This document shows positions 13,101-25,963 of a stretch of DNA of 64,000 bases, piece after piece. The notes beneath the pieces were generated by a model. That model saw nothing but the letters and a program-made list of their open reading frames with translations, was not told where the DNA came from and did not search any database. Both the position numbers and the translations under genes were made by a program. The first letter of the stretch is position 1; each line of letters opens with the position of its first letter. This DNA is from Coniella vitis (Eukaryota; Ascomycota; Sordariomycetes; Diaporthales; Schizoparmaceae), in assembly GCA_011317545.1 (NCBI GenBank), contig WUJK01000003.1, forward strand, positions 3,286,001 through 3,350,000, given 5' to 3'.

Positions 13101-14770
13101 AGGCGGCGTTCAAGGCGAAATCACTCGGGTGGACCCTGAAAGCTGGTGTGAACGAGTCCAGAGATATCGAGCTGGATGGAGCTGCGCATGACCCCAGCGC
13201 AACGTTAGGGTCGGTCGTCGATGAAGCGTTGATGCAGCACAAGGATATTCTCGACTTGAATGCTCAAGACTTTCGACTTCTCAACTGGCATATTGCTAAC
13301 CTGGAATACAGCAATGCTACAAATCTCAACAAACTAAGCATCAAGGGATGGGACATTGATGCCGGTAATGAATGGGAAGGGAAGCACACTATGGTCGTTG
13401 GTGGCTACCAAAGCGTTGCACGCGGTCTTGCCATGCTCCCAGCGCCGCTCAACATACAACACAAGGCAGCCGTGAAGCGTATCAGATATGAACCAGAAGC
13501 ATCAACAGGTCCAGCTACAATCACGTTGGAGGATGGACAGTCGGTACAAGCTGATTATATCGTCAACACAATACCATTAGGTGTATTGAAGCATGGAAAT
13601 GTCGAATTCGACCCACCGCTGCCTCCCTGGAAGACCGAGGCTATCCAGCGGCTCGGATTCGGTGTCCTAAACAAGGTTATCCTCGTTTTTAAGGAAGCCT
13701 TTTGGGATAGGGATCGCGACATCTTTGGCATGCTGCAAACTCCCATTAATCGCCTCAGCTTACATCAAAAAGACTACGCCCCGCGCCGCGGACGGTTCTT
13801 CCAGTGGTTCAATGTTACAAACACAACCGGCATGCCTTGCCTATTGGCCTTGATGGCTGGAGATGCTGGCTACGACACAGAAGTCACACCAAATGACGAA
13901 CTCGTCGCTGAAGCGCTTGAGGTCCTTCGTATGCGCTACGGCTCTCGAGTCACACAACCCCTAGAAGCTATCGTCACAAGATGGGAGTCTGATCGGTTTG
14001 CACGGGGAAGCTACTCCAACGCTGGAGTAAGCATGAAGTCTCAAGACTACCAACTCATGGCTCGGAGCATAGGCAATCTCCACTTTGCCGGCGAACACAC
14101 CATTGTCACCCATCCTGCTACCGTCCACGGCGCCTACCTTTCTGGCCTCCGGGCTGCATCTGAAGTCTTAGAATCAATGCTCGGCCCAATCGAAGTTCCC
14201 ACTCCCCTACTCCTTCCCCGTGAAACATCAGCGTCGCTCAAGCGGCGGGTTCAGGGCGAAACCAGAGATCCCACCACCGCACGCCTAGAAGCCTACGAAA
14301 TGGAAATTACAGAACACATCCACGCTAAGATTGGCTACTACCCACTCAAACCAGCCAAGGTGGCGGGAAACCCTTACCTACTATACAACAAAGCCCACTA
14401 TGAAGAGGGCCGGAAACGGTGCGCGGAAGGTCGCCGCGCAGGCAAAGGGAAACCGAGTCCCAACGAGGTACGCACCATGACATCCAAGATGTGGAAGGAT
14501 GCGGCGCCCGAGGTGCGCAAGCCGTTTGAGGAACAGGCTGAGGAACAGAAGCGTAACTTTGCAGAGGCGTTTAAGAATTGGGCGGCGGCGGCGGCACGCT
14601 GGGAGGCTGAGGCGACAGTGCTGAGGCGGAAGTATATCGAAGAGCATCCTAGTGTACCGGGCCCAGAGGAACAGTTATTGACGGCAGCGGCGGATGATGA
14701 CGGTGGTGCGAGGAGAGTCAAGAGAGTTGAGAGTTATCGGGAAAATGATAGTGATTTCGATATGATATGA
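10144..14770 (+). CDS. LSD1-like lysine-specific histone demethylase (SWIRM, amine oxidase, HMG box)
   Basis: Nuclear flavin amine oxidase predicted to demethylate histone lysines. Two exons (10144-10568, 10678-14770; 109-nt intron) give 1505 residues. The first 600 or so residues are low-complexity Ser/Thr/Pro/Asp-rich and probably disordered. A SWIRM domain follows at about 610-710 (from LTPQEYAIECIEAAENS to the KGLINYG helix). The FAD-binding Rossmann motif IAVIGAGFSGLSAARQLEG starts near 729. Amine-oxidase landmarks are VLEGRERVGGRVYS, the LNKV motif bearing the flavin-proximal lysine, and the C-terminal FAGEHT motif. An HMG box (about 1363-1456, KPAKVAGNPYLLYNKAHYEE onward) closes the protein, an arrangement known from S. 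pombe Lsd1/Lsd2. An in-frame TAG at 10120 rules out a nearby upstream start. Spacer residues inside the oxidase (about 890-1010) are unusually long. Confidence 0.9.
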
Positions 14771-15292
14771 TACGACATGGCGGACTCTACGGTAAGAGAA
14801 CTGTGGCGCAGGTGTTTGTGTTTTCGTGTTGGGGGAAAATACGAAGGGGTTTGGGGGAAAAGAGCGCACATGAGGTCTTGAGTATTACTGTTGAAGCACC
14901 TACTCGTGCAGTACAAAACACACACATATATATATACTACAAGGTAGCGAACTGTTTTTGATATAAGATATACGTACGAACTTCTCATTCATCTTTTGCA
15001 GTACACAGTTTGGCACCTTTGGGATGAGAGAAACTCTGGTCAAGGAATTGGAATCACCTGGCCCATTTTCGCTCTTGTGGAGTTACGACATAAATGTGCA
15101 ATATACGTGTACACAAAGGGAATGATTTGCTTTGGTATTACACCTTCACTTGCAGCTCTTTACTCAGTAGCGCAATACCATGCATGTACGCGCCAGTGGA
15201 AAGAAAGAGGGAAAGGTGTTGTGACTCCCCACACTGCTGTTATCATTTTTCTCCTGGTCTCTAGATTCTCAAGTGTAAAATGATATCTATAT
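14771..15292. other. convergent 3' region
   Basis: This lies between the stop codons of the LSD1-like gene and the ATP synthase gene, which converge. It is AT-rich with a TA-rich run near 14925 and no gene. Confidence 0.7.
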
Positions 15293-16572
15293 TTACATGT
15301 CCGCGGAAGCAGTGGCACCGGTGATAATTTCGACCAGTTCACCGGTAATGACGGCTTGACGAGTACGGTTGAAGAGAATCTGGTATTTGTTGATCATCTC
15401 ACCAGCGTTCTTGGAAGCGTTCTGTTACGGTGGGGAGGCATATGTCAGTATAATTCAATTTACAAGATTAGAGAGCACTGGGTTTCATCGTCAAGACTTA
15501 CGTCCATGGCGTTGCGGCGGGCAGACTGCTCGCAAGCGTGGCCCTCAGCCAGACCCCAGTAGATGGCGTTGGCAAGAGAGTACTCGCGCAGGTTGGGGAG
15601 GAGCTCCTCGTCGACCTCGAAGGAAGAGAAGTTTTCTGTGAAATAGTGTTAGAAAGAAAAAGATATACACAACCATTGGCGTGTGGACGTCGGAATAGAA
15701 ACATACGAGAAGCCTGGATAGCCTCCTCGGAGAATGCCTCGATCTCGGAAGCCTCGTAGGTCTGGGCGTTGATGAACTTGTTGTAGATGACCTTGACATC
15801 GGCGTACTCGTTGGGCAGCAGGACAACCTGGTCGGCAATAGCCTGGGCCTCGGCAAACGAGGGAATGTCCTTGCCAATACCGGCAAAGCTCAGGCGAATG
15901 TCCTTGGCCTGAGTACGCGACAGTTGGGCCTTGCACTTCTCGCCGACAATGACGAGGTCGTAACCGTTGGGCTTCTCGGCGTAAAGACGGCGGATGTAGC
16001 GGGACATGCCTGAGTGGATACCACCGCAAAGGCCCTTGTCGGAGGAGCAGACGACGAGCAGCGTCTTCTTGTCCTCGCCCTCGAGGGCCTTGGTCTCGGC
16101 CTGATCAAAGACCTCCTTGCTGGTCTCACCGTACTGCTTGCCCGAATTCATGGCGCGCTGGGCGCGGGTGAGCTTGGTGGAGGCGACAATCTTCATGGTG
16201 TTTGTGATCTTCTCGATGTTGCGGATGGACTTGAGACGACCCTCAATTTCACGCAGGGTAGCGAAGCCGGCGACGGCATTGGGGGCGGAGGTGACGGCGC
16301 TGTATTCGGGACAACAAAAGTGAGGGATATTGGTTAGCTTTTTTTTTTTGCTCGACGGCGACCTTGGCGATGCTATGTCATTCCATCCACGTCCACGCTT
16401 CTTGACCGTTTGAACCATATCTGCTTCCAACTCTTTTTCTCCTCCTATGGTGAACAGGACCCTGGCCATGAATTTTCCGGGGAAGTGACGTCGAAAGGGC
16501 GCGGGCCATCACATACCGGGAGGGGATTGCAGCTCCAGCTCGCAGAGCCGGGCGCGCAGCTCTGGACAGCAT
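15293..16572 (-). CDS. ATP3: mitochondrial F1F0-ATP synthase subunit gamma
   Basis: Rotor shaft of the F1 motor in the mitochondrial matrix. Four exons from the right (16517-16572, 15707-16299, 15502-15635, 15293-15421) encode 303 residues, the family norm. The N-terminus (MLSRAARPALRAG) is an Arg/Ala-rich mitochondrial presequence. The mature protein starts near the family block ATLREIEGRLKSIRNIEKIT, a coiled-coil helix. Other hallmarks are TNTMKIVASTKL, CSSDKGLCGGIHS and the C-terminal helix NRTRQAVITGELVEIITGA. Introns are 217, 71 and 80 nt. The gene diverges from TOP1 across about 1 kb of shared upstream DNA. Confidence 0.96.
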
Positions 16573-17606
16573 CTTGGGCGGCGGGGTATGTAGGATAACT
16601 GGTCTGCCAGCGGGCGGCTCAGTCGAGCTAGAAAGGGTCGAGTGCCAATTGATCAAGAGCGACCAATTGGGTGGTGACAGCGGGTTGGGTTGGATGCTTG
16701 CAAGGAACTTCTCACTGCCTTCTGATGTTGCCTCCAAAGACGGGCTTCCGTTGCTGCTGCGAAGAGCCGGCATTCGCCGTCACGTGTTTTTCCGGCGGCT
16801 TGCGGACTTATCACTGTGCCGACGGCAGGGGTCCCGCCAAACTTCTGCTCATACTATGAAGGTAGGGAAGGCGCGGTCCCGAGGCGGCAAACTTCTGGAG
16901 CAGAATACCCGCAGGCCTGGTACTTTAAGGGCGAATCAGCAAGCAGCCCAGAATCCTCCGATCCACCTCAACAGCCTTTGCATCTTGTCTAGACTTTTTG
17001 CGCTGGGTCCAGTACAGTAAGCCAGCTGCCAGCCCTGCCAGCCCACCAGCCAGCAAGGCAAGCGAAGCAGTACAGTACATGCTACAGTAGGGACTCGTCT
17101 CCTTTGGGTAAAAGCAAGCACCAGCAGCGGCACCAAGCAACCAGCAGCAGCATCAGTGCTAGGAACGAACTAGACGAGGCCATTTTGTGCCTCTTTCCCG
17201 TTCCCATCTCATTTTCTTCGGCCAACGTTTTCCCTTCTTTCCTCCCGACTCTTTCTTCTTTGCCCCGAGCCTGGCCCTTCTAGCCCGTCAGCCTCTTCTG
17301 CTCGGATCACTTTTGCCTCTATCGTAAAGTGACCTCGGAGCCCGAGCCTCGTCTTCTCTCTTCCCTGCAGTCTGAAAATCAGCCTTGGAACCCTTCTATT
17401 CTCGCTACTTTTTCCGACTTTCCTCTACGCCAACCACCCGCCAACCCGCTTGCAGCCAGGTCAAGTGCAGGCTTTGCCGACTCACCGAACTCGGCAACTT
17501 GCTCATCTTTTCAAGTCTCCTCTCCAACTACACCAACAACACCAACCAGCTTTGCAACAGCACCTTCACTCGCCTTTCGCGTGACCTCATCGAGTGCCCG
17601 CCCACT
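16573..17606. other. divergent promoter region of ATP3 and TOP1
   Basis: Holds CAG/CCAG-rich imperfect repeats (about 17010-17150) and long pyrimidine-rich tracts (17170-17320) just upstream of TOP1, typical of fungal 5' UTR and promoter DNA. No supported gene. Confidence 0.65.
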
Positions 17607-19789
17607 ATGTCCTCCTCCGAAGACGACATGCCTTTGGCACGGTCCAACGGCACCCACCGTAAGTTTACCCTTGTTCGCTGTGCGCCAACTCTCAGAAGCA
17701 GCGCAGCTTTCGAAGAAACGAGCCACGCTCAGCTTGAGGTTCCATTTGCGTGTCACTTTGCCCCAAGTGGCCCTCGTCACTTCCAGAAGCCTTCCCCACA
17801 CAAGCGCGTCCGCAAAGAATGCCATTGTCAGGGGTGCTAACGTTACTTTTCCCTCGGGTGCAGTATCGGCTTCCAGAATCTCAAAAAACGAAGACAAGGC
17901 TATGGACGGTCCAGCATCCGCCAAGTCACAGCCGTCGGCTGCAGGCATTTCGATCCGTAACGGCCCTGTCAATGGTGACCCCATGGACATTGATCAACCG
18001 AATGGAGGCGCAAAGAGGAAAGCACGCCAGTCAATCAGCAAGCCTGTGAGCTACAAGGACGAATCGGACAGCGATGACGCTGCCCCTCTGGTGCGTATAT
18101 GTGGCATACTTCACTGCAACAAACAACTACAGACCACAGCATAATGCTTTCTTGCTTAATATGAAGGCGCTTGGTCTTTTGACTGTGTCTTGCTATAAGC
18201 TCCATTTGCCCTTCTAACCACTTTCTTTTTCAGGCCAAGCGACGCAAAGCTGTCTCTAAGCAGGAGCCCGATAGCGACGATGAACCTATTGCGAAGCGAA
18301 AGCTACCACCTTCCATTAACGAGACTTCTTTGCCGCTCGAGGATTCCTCCGATGATGACCAACCCCTGGGTGTCAAGCTTGCCAAGAAGAAGGCCCAGAT
18401 CGAGAAGCAGGCAGAAAAGGATGCCAAGGCCATTCGCGCTAATGAAGCCAAAGCCAAGAAGCCGGTTGCAAAGAGGGCGATCAAGAAGGAGGAGTCATCC
18501 GACGACGAGCCCATCGCCAAAGCCAAGACCGTGAAGCGCGCAACCAATGGCGCCTCTGCAAAGAAGGCCAACGGTGTGAAGACGGAGAAGGCACCGGCAA
18601 AAGGCAGGGTAGCGCCGAAAAAGGAAGCCAAGTCGAACTCTCCCGACGAGGATGACGAGGAAGAAGCGCATGAGTGGTGGAACGAACAGAAACCGGAAGA
18701 CGACTCAATCAAGTGGACGACACTGGAGCACAGCGGCGTCCTATTCCCACCTGAATACGAGCCTCTTCCGAAGAACGTCAAGCTATACTACGACGGCACG
18801 CCTCTCGAACTTCATATTGAAGCGGAAGAGGCTGCAACCTTTTTCGGCTTTATGCTCAACTCTGAGAACAACGTCAAGAACCCCGTCTTCCAAAAGAACT
18901 TTTTCGCTGACTTCACCGCGATTTTGAAGAAGACTGGGGGTGCAAAGGACAAGAATGGCAACAAAGTGGACGTCAAGGATTTCTCCAAACTGGATTTTGA
19001 GCCCATGTACGAGTATTTCAGGAAGCAGTCTGAGGAGAAGAAGGCATGGTCCAAGGAGAAGAAGCAAGCCGAGAAGGAAAAGCGTATGAAAACTGAAGAG
19101 CCGTTCATGTTTTGCAAGTGGGACGGTCGCAAAGAGAAAGTGGGCAACTTCCGCGTTGAACCCCCGGGATTGTTCCGTGGCCGTGGTGAACACCCAAAGA
19201 CTGGCAAAATCAAGAAGCGTGTTTTGCCTGAACAAGTCACTATCAACATTGGCAAGGAGGCCAAAGTTCCCGAGGCACCAGCCGGACACAAGTGGAAGGC
19301 TGTTCAACACGATAATAAGGCGACTTGGCTTGCCATGTGGCAAGAGAATGTCAACGGCAATTACAAATATGTCATGCTTTCTGCCAGTGCGGCAGTGAAG
19401 GGCAAGGCAGACTTCAAAAAGTTTGAGAAGGCTCGAGAACTCAAGAAGCGCATTGACTTTATCCGAAAAGATTACGAGAAGAAGCTGAGGAGCGAAATGA
19501 TGCAGGAGCGACAAATGGCAACTGCTATGTACTTGATCGACAAGTTCGCCCTCAGAGCTGGTAATGAAAAGGACACAGAGAATGAAGCGGACACAGTTGG
19601 CTGTTGTTCTCTGAAGTACGAACACGTCACTCTCCGAGAACCGGATATTGTCATTTTCGACTTCCTCGGCAAGGACAGTATCCGCTATTACGATGAGTGT
19701 CAAGTTGACCGCCAGGTCTTCAAGAATCTCAGAATGTTCAAGAAACCGCCAAAAGAGGACGGAGACGACATCTTTGATCGAGTCAACGT

Positions 19790-19830
<41 letters not shown>

Positions 19831-20867
19831 AAAAAAACAAATCTTTTCTCTTTGAACTTGGATTCTTATGCAAAGAACAAAAGTATTGGTTGCTAACACT
19901 TATATGAACCAGACATCTCAACTCAACAAGCACTTGTCAAACTACATGGAAGGTTTGACCGCTAAGGTCTTTCGTACTTACAACGCCTCCTACACCATGT
20001 CAAACCTTCTTCAGAAGCTCAACCCCGACGAGCACAAGAACAAGACAATCAACGAAAAGGTCAAACTTTACAATGACTGCAATCGCGAAGTTGCCATCCT
20101 CTGTAATCACAAGCGTACCGTTGGTGCCAAGCATGAGGAGCAGATGGAGAAGATGACTGACCGAGTGAGTCTTGAGTTAAACTATCTTGCTGTGCCAGTA
20201 TGCTGATAATTTCAAACAGATCAAAGGCGCAAAGTACCAAAAGTGGCGAACCAAGATGATGATCCTTGATGTCGATCCCAAGCAAAAGAAGAAGAAGGGA
20301 GCGGACTATTTCGCGAGAGAGGAAGAACTTACCGATGAATGGATTCTCCAGCATCAAGCGTTCCTGATCGAGGAGCAACGCACCAAGATCACCAAGAAGT
20401 TTCAAAAAGACAATGAGAAGCTCGTGGCTGAAAAGAAGAAGCCATTGCCCGAGAAGGAGCTTAAGGAGCGTCTAAAGGCTGTCAAGGAGCTCGAAGCCAA
20501 GTTCAAGAAAGAGAACAAGACGAAGAAGGTCGAGGCCGAGGGAAGAGGGCCCTCTGTCGAGAAACTTGAAGGTCAAATCAAGAAGATCGAAGAGCGCATC
20601 AAGAACCTCGAGGCTCAGTCTGCTGACCGCGAGGGCAACAAGGAGGTTGCCCTGGGAACCTCCAAGATTGTAAGTTCCATTCTACCTCTCGAGACAGCTT
20701 GCAAGCAGTCTAACCGCTTTTAACAGAATTATATCGATCCTCGCCTCAGTGTTGTCTTTTCCAACAAGATGGGTGTGCCCATTGAGCGGCTCTTCCCCAA
20801 GACACTTCGCGAAAAGTTCAACTGGGCCATCCAGTCTATCGGCGATGACCCAGACTGGGAGTTTTGA
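17607..20867 (+). CDS. TOP1: DNA topoisomerase I (eukaryotic type IB)
   Basis: Nuclear enzyme that relaxes supercoils by nicking and resealing one strand. Six exons (17607-17658, 17864-18090, 18234-19787, 19913-20164, 20220-20669, 20727-20867) encode 891 residues. The N-terminal 240 residues are Lys/Glu/Ser-rich with DDDE-type acidic clusters and nuclear-localisation-like runs. The core begins near 250 (KWTTLEHSGVLFPPEYEPLP). RAGNEKDTENEADTVGCCSL contains an active-site Arg. A Lys/Glu-rich coiled-coil linker (about 690-830) precedes the last exon, which starts with NYIDPRLS; Tyr847 is the catalytic tyrosine. The last intron falls one codon before it. Intron 3 (19788-19912) contains a run of 28 T. 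Confidence 0.97.
19793..19837. repeat. T28 / A10 inverted homopolymer inside a TOP1 intron
   Basis: 28 consecutive T starting 4 bases after the intron donor, then AATATAT and about 10 A. The two runs could pair as a hairpin in the pre-mRNA. Confidence 0.9.
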
Positions 20868-22817
20868 GAAATTTTGCCGTTTGATGGCTTACCTACGATT
20901 TGAGAGCATTCAGCTTCGCTGCCTGCAATTGTATAATCGGCTTGTATTGATTTGTCGCTTGCATGCTTTGGCCAGACAATGACAGGCCATAGTTTTCCGG
21001 GCAGCTCGCTCACCGAAGTTCAGCATAGTTAGCTACAGGACCCTGCATACGACGGGTGGGAATCAAAAAGCCATTCTGCGTGGCATCACTTACATGGACT
21101 TGTGGATGTGGTTTTCTTTGTTTTTTTGTTGTTTTCTTTTGTCTGGGTTTGACAAGCATTGCTTCTATACACTGCGGGTAGATGAAGACGCATTAGAAAC
21201 AAGCGTGTTCAGAATCCAGTTCTCTTTCGGATATCTGATCCAATGGAGGAAGAGCGGCAGCATGTGACCGGGTTTACATGAGCAAGGAAGAGGGCAAGTG
21301 AGCCCGAGCAAGGAAGAGATTCTCGTGCTAAAAGAAAGTGCAACCAAACAACCAAACCAAACCAAAACCAAAACCAAAAATAAAGAGGGAAGGAGAGGGG
21401 GGGTGGAGGCTTTGCTAGATAACGCAATGAGTTTATATCAATAACTTTTTGGTTTCTCTCCGCTTATCTAGATTTTGCAGCGACGTTAAGCCCTCATTGT
21501 CTCTGGGTGGTCTGAGACCATAAGGCTAACGCTACGCTGCTAAGATGATCATTGAGATATCTATAATTATTGCTCCCACACACCCTTTGAACTTTTCCCC
21601 CCTCAAATTTCACGGAGTTGGTTCCATCCGATCCCAGTCTACTAATTGTCCCGTCTTCGTGGGGCATAACGCCGTCACAGTGACAGATCAGCCAGCAGCA
21701 GCAGCAACAACAGTTGAACGTTGTCCCCTCTCAAACTCCCAAAACCCTAACAGCAAGACAAATCAGCCACGAAGCACAACAAAGGTATGTATTCAAATGC
21801 TACATTTCCACAACACTCACCTGTAAAAACAAAAGGCATATATACCTTTCTTTCTTAAGAGAGAGGGTCCCCAACACCTTTAGTATGCCTTAGTATGCCA
21901 GGCCAAACATTGCGACTGCTTGTAGCCAGCATTCTAAAGCGCTCAAAATCCCCTACACATCTTGATCAAAAAGATGTGACACCTTGTTCCGCTGTTGCGT
22001 AAGTCATTCAACGGCCAATGCTTCATCGAATGAATTGATGAGCCCACGCAAATGGAGGCAGTGCTTGCTTTGAGTTTGGACAAGCAGCATAAGCTCATTG
22101 GTGTCCCTTAGACCTGGGAAGCAACTTCGGGGCGAGATGCTGCGCAATGGAAAAGAGGAAGCAAGCACAAACACACAAGGCAGGACTTGACTTCGCTGTA
22201 TGGTCTTCGGCAGTTGCCAAGCCGGATGACAGTAAAGGATGAATGGCCGCCGCATTCAATTTCGGAAACACAGAAAAAAGGAAGAAAAGGATTCAAAAAG
22301 CCGACTTCAAGACTGATCAACGGTGGCTGAATGCTATTGATTTCTTGTTTCCCGGACCTGAAAGTTTCAGAAAGTGAGGTAACGCCGGGAAGGAACATCA
22401 AATCCTGTTTAAAGTGTAATTTGGCCCGAAGAGGAGGAGAAAGATGAACTATCCATGTGGTTTTTGATAAATCCAGGAGCAAATCTCCAGTGTCCGGGCA
22501 GGCAGATTTGTTGAAGAAAAGAAAAAATACTGTTCACTGGTTCCAAGATTGTCAAAAAGGTACCAAAAATGGTTGGGATCGGCCGGATTGAGAATGGCAG
22601 CCACTTCTGGCTAGAACAAGGGGCATACAATCTTGAAAAACATGTTGCACGTAACAATGCCGTGTATTCGGCCATGGCTGCTACCAGCACCTGGTTGTAC
22701 GCATGAAATCTGAGCACGCTTATCCTGTCCTTCCGTGGCCGGCCTTGGGATAACAAAGGCCGCTGGGAAATTAAATCGACCCTGTTCATATCATGTTGAA
22801 AGGCTTGACAACTTTGC
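20868..22817. other. gene-poor region downstream of TOP1
   Basis: No supported gene. Contains T-rich runs (about 21110-21140), an AACCAAA-rich stretch (21340-21380) and random-looking short ORFs. Confidence 0.6.
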
Positions 22818-24310
22818 CTAAGGGTATGAATAGGGTCTGTGTCCTGCAGCTTCCATCTCAGCCCACCGCTGTGAGCGTCTTGGAACCAAGGGCTGAGACG
22901 ATTCTTCCGAATTGGGCTCATGCGATTCTCGCGAGGCTATTGAGCTCAGGAAGAGACTGCTCCCATAACGGGAATGGACGGACGACTGTGCGTTGCTCGA
23001 CGGACGGCCCATGTGCATGAAGGCTAGCTGCAACTCCTGTGCTGACCACGGTAGCACTGGCACGAATGCACGTGGGAGACTCGTGACTCGAGAGAGGCCC
23101 GAGTCCGATGTATGGGCAATACGTAAGGCTTGCGGTTGCTGCCAGTCCAAGTCCTCGGGAATCTCCAATCCTGGGCTGCTCCTGGAGGCACGGTCCGTTT
23201 CCATATATGGTCTGTCCTCTGAAGGGTAAGTACTTTCATGTCTTGGTCTGACGTCCCACGAAGATAGCTGTCCAGCTGACGAAACACCAGTGAAATGAGA
23301 CCCATCATGCCATGCATCAGCTGCCATATGCCGATCCATGGAGCCATCTTCACTGGAACGAGCACTGCCATAGCCGCGGATGCCACGATCATGAACAAGG
23401 GGCATGTAGATTGGGCGGTGTGTCACGTGGCGAGGGAGCGAAGTTTCGTTTCCGTGTGTAGGTCTAATGCTTCGGAGCAATGAGGGCCAGCTGGCAGTCA
23501 AGAAGCTGAGTGCCATCATGTAGGATGGTATGAAGCGCCTCTGTGCATGAATCTGGACATGATCCAGAAACACCTGGGAAGAAAGCATGACGACAAAGCA
23601 GAATGCCAGAGTGTAATGGATGTATCTGTTTTTCTTTCAGCACATGCGATACACGTGTGGGGATAGGAAGCCCTGTTTACCTGGCTATATTCATGAAGCT
23701 CAGAGCGTTGAAAAGGAATGCCGAGACAAAGACCGAAATCGAGCTATAAGACGTGGGATCCTTCAGCGTTCACGGTCCCCGGGCTGGCGCCATCTAATTA
23801 CTGGTCGAGCAAGGGCTTGAAGAAGGAATCTGGCCGGGACTCCAACCAATGTGGGCACGGTTGTATGGGTAGAGCGGATCGCCAGTACGTGCAGTGTCCG
23901 ATATTCGATCTCCAGAGGCAAGGCGTTCAAGGCCACTGCTTCGAGTCGATGCAGTTGAGCGCCAGTCCAACATTTGGCTGAGATGGCGCGAAAGTTGGAA
24001 GCAACAGACTCGAAGAGTTGATTGCCCAGTGTTCTGGAGAACCTGCCCTGCCTCCAAAGTGACGAACTCGACAAGGCGTAGCTAGCAGATAGCATACCCG
24101 GGTGAAAGACACACGGATGGCTGGCGACAGCGTGTGGATTGTTTGACGGTGGCAGGGCACTTACATGGGCGAATACAGGCTGCGCGATGCCTGTGGTAGT
24201 ATGGGGGATGCTACCGACAAACCGAACAAGATACTTCCTGAAAGGTATTGGGCAAATACTCGAATCTTCGGCCAGGTCCCGTCTAAACTTCGGAATATGC
24301 GGTATACCAT
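22818..24310 (-). CDS. candidate multi-pass membrane protein (tentative model)
   Basis: I do not recognise this gene. Hydrophobic exons can be chained in frame on the minus strand: 24165-24310 (starts MVYRIFRSLDGTW, then a membrane segment ending SVASPILPQ), 23802-24081, 23681-23760 (SISVFVSAFLFNALSFM) and 22818-23625 (two membrane segments, IHYTLAFCFVVMLSSQ and SYMMALSFLTASWPSLL, then a 200-residue Ser/Arg/Pro-rich tail). Total is 437 residues. The first and third introns (83 and 55 nt) have good signals. The second would be only 41 nt, which is suspiciously short, so one boundary is probably wrong. Another hydrophobic frame (around 23270-23400) overlaps the tail in a different phase. The organisation (membrane helices plus long hydrophilic tail) recalls fungal receptors or membrane acyltransferases, but no family motif is decisive. 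It could be degenerate. Confidence 0.35.
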
Positions 24311-25573
24311 GTTGACAGACGGACGACTCGGGTGGGCTGGCGGTTCGGAGAGGACGTGGCGTAGGCGCGGGTGCCGATCTTGGTAGCAAAACGATCAAGG
24401 CGGGAGGAATGTCACGGCCTGAACCAAGCTGAACGCTATCGGCAGGGCGGGTGAGATGGTTGAGTCGCAAGCTGGCTGGCTGGCAAGGAGTGATGTGTAG
24501 TTCTAGACCCTCGCACAAGAAAATGATCTGTACTATGTGGCGAAGATCGGGAGGCCAAATAGCGCGCCAGCACAACCGTGTCTAGAGGTCAATCAAAAGA
24601 GGAAGGATATCGCAGCAGAGTCTACGAAGGGCGAAACGGTGAGTGTCGGGCGGCAAGGAGCGACCAGCTTCACTCAAAGGCTCTTGCGTGGTGCGGGCAG
24701 TTGTCACTATACTTATGTTCGCTCGGATGGCAGCCCACGTGGGAAGGCACGATTCTCTGGCGCGAGGTACGTATTGATGATTTGGGACGCTGACCACACC
24801 TTCCCCGGGCGGCTTTAGTACCTGGACGCCGCTGATGTTTGAGGCCCAAAGCTGACCACCCAACGGTGAAAGTACACATACAGCGCCACATGGACAGAGA
24901 GTACAGACCCTCGGCCCTAGCCATGATGTGTTGAGGCTCTGCTATCATATCATGCCATGCCGATGCACCACCACACTACGTCTGCAGTCCTCGAGTTTGC
25001 CTGGGCGAGATTTGAGCATACCTCGACTGAAGATGCCGCACTAAGTACTCGTTCCTTCACCTGCCCTCGAGTGAGTGGGCTACAGTGTGCGAGCCATCCA
25101 CAAACCTCGCCGCAACAGTCTGCCTCGTTTGCCTCGTTTGCCTCATGCCTAATCGCCCGATTGCCCTGTTGCCTTGTTGCCTCGGCCTTTTGGTTGATGC
25201 CCAATCTGACCAAACCATGCCATTACTGCATCTCCACGCAGAGGGAGCGGAACCTTGAGGCTCTCAACTCGGACTGATGGAAGATGGTGGCATCCGTATA
25301 CCAAGGTGCAATGCCCATTCTTACACTTTGGCATGGAGATGTTGCCAGTTTCGAGCCCTTGATCTGTACGCACTGTATCATCCATTGTTCTCGTTGGTGG
25401 TTATCCGACCCGAGTGACATTATGTGATGTTGTGTGACATACGTGTATCAACGGCACTCCGCGCACCATATGCCCATTTTACTCCTTTCATGAATCAGTC
25501 TAGGATCTCAACACTCTTGCCGAGAGCAAGGCGGACGTCGTCTCTAGGGCGCGTACTGCGACTCGGAGGTACG
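24311..25573. other. intergenic
   Basis: Nothing certain. Minus-strand frames near 24480-24950 contain short hydrophobic stretches that might be upstream exons of the membrane-protein model, but no consistent splice chain was found. A TACTATGT motif lies at 24531. Confidence 0.45.
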
Positions 25574-25581
25574 TATAAAAG
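25574..25581 (+). promoter_or_regulatory. TATA box
   Basis: A good TATAAAAG, followed about 25-35 bases later by a plausible start of transcription. It is upstream of the small membrane-protein gene. Confidence 0.45.
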
Positions 25582-25963
25582 AGCCCAGTGCACTCGACCC
25601 GGGAGAGCGACACTGGACAGACTTGCATGGTCCTCCAAGTGGATTGGCTGTCCCCTTTGCTTACTTGAACATACTTCTGCTCGAGTCTTTTGCTCACCGC
25701 TGTGGCTTGAACTGGAGGAGAGTGAAAAGAGAAAAAGAGGGCACAAAAGAAAACATCATCGCGATCACCCCACGATCCAATAATGTCGTCTGGAGGCCCA
25801 ACGCACTATTTGCACCGATGTCACTTGTGCACAGCCGGCAGGTTCTATACCAACGACAGCACATTCTCGAGGGCTTTCAGTATACCTGCCGAGCTACCTG
25901 CGGCTATGGGAGCGTCATTTGTAGCGACTATATGCGCTATAGCCTCCGATCGGTCTGTCAACC

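Noticed and set aside
18783..19703. 306-codon minus-strand ORF
   Set aside because: Antisense shadow of TOP1 exon 3; the TOP1 frame has catalytic motifs and consistent splicing.
23763..24575. 270-codon minus-strand ORF taken as a single-exon gene
   Set aside because: Only part of it (23802-24081) fits the spliced membrane-protein model; the rest has no protein-like features and ignores a good intron at 24082-24164.
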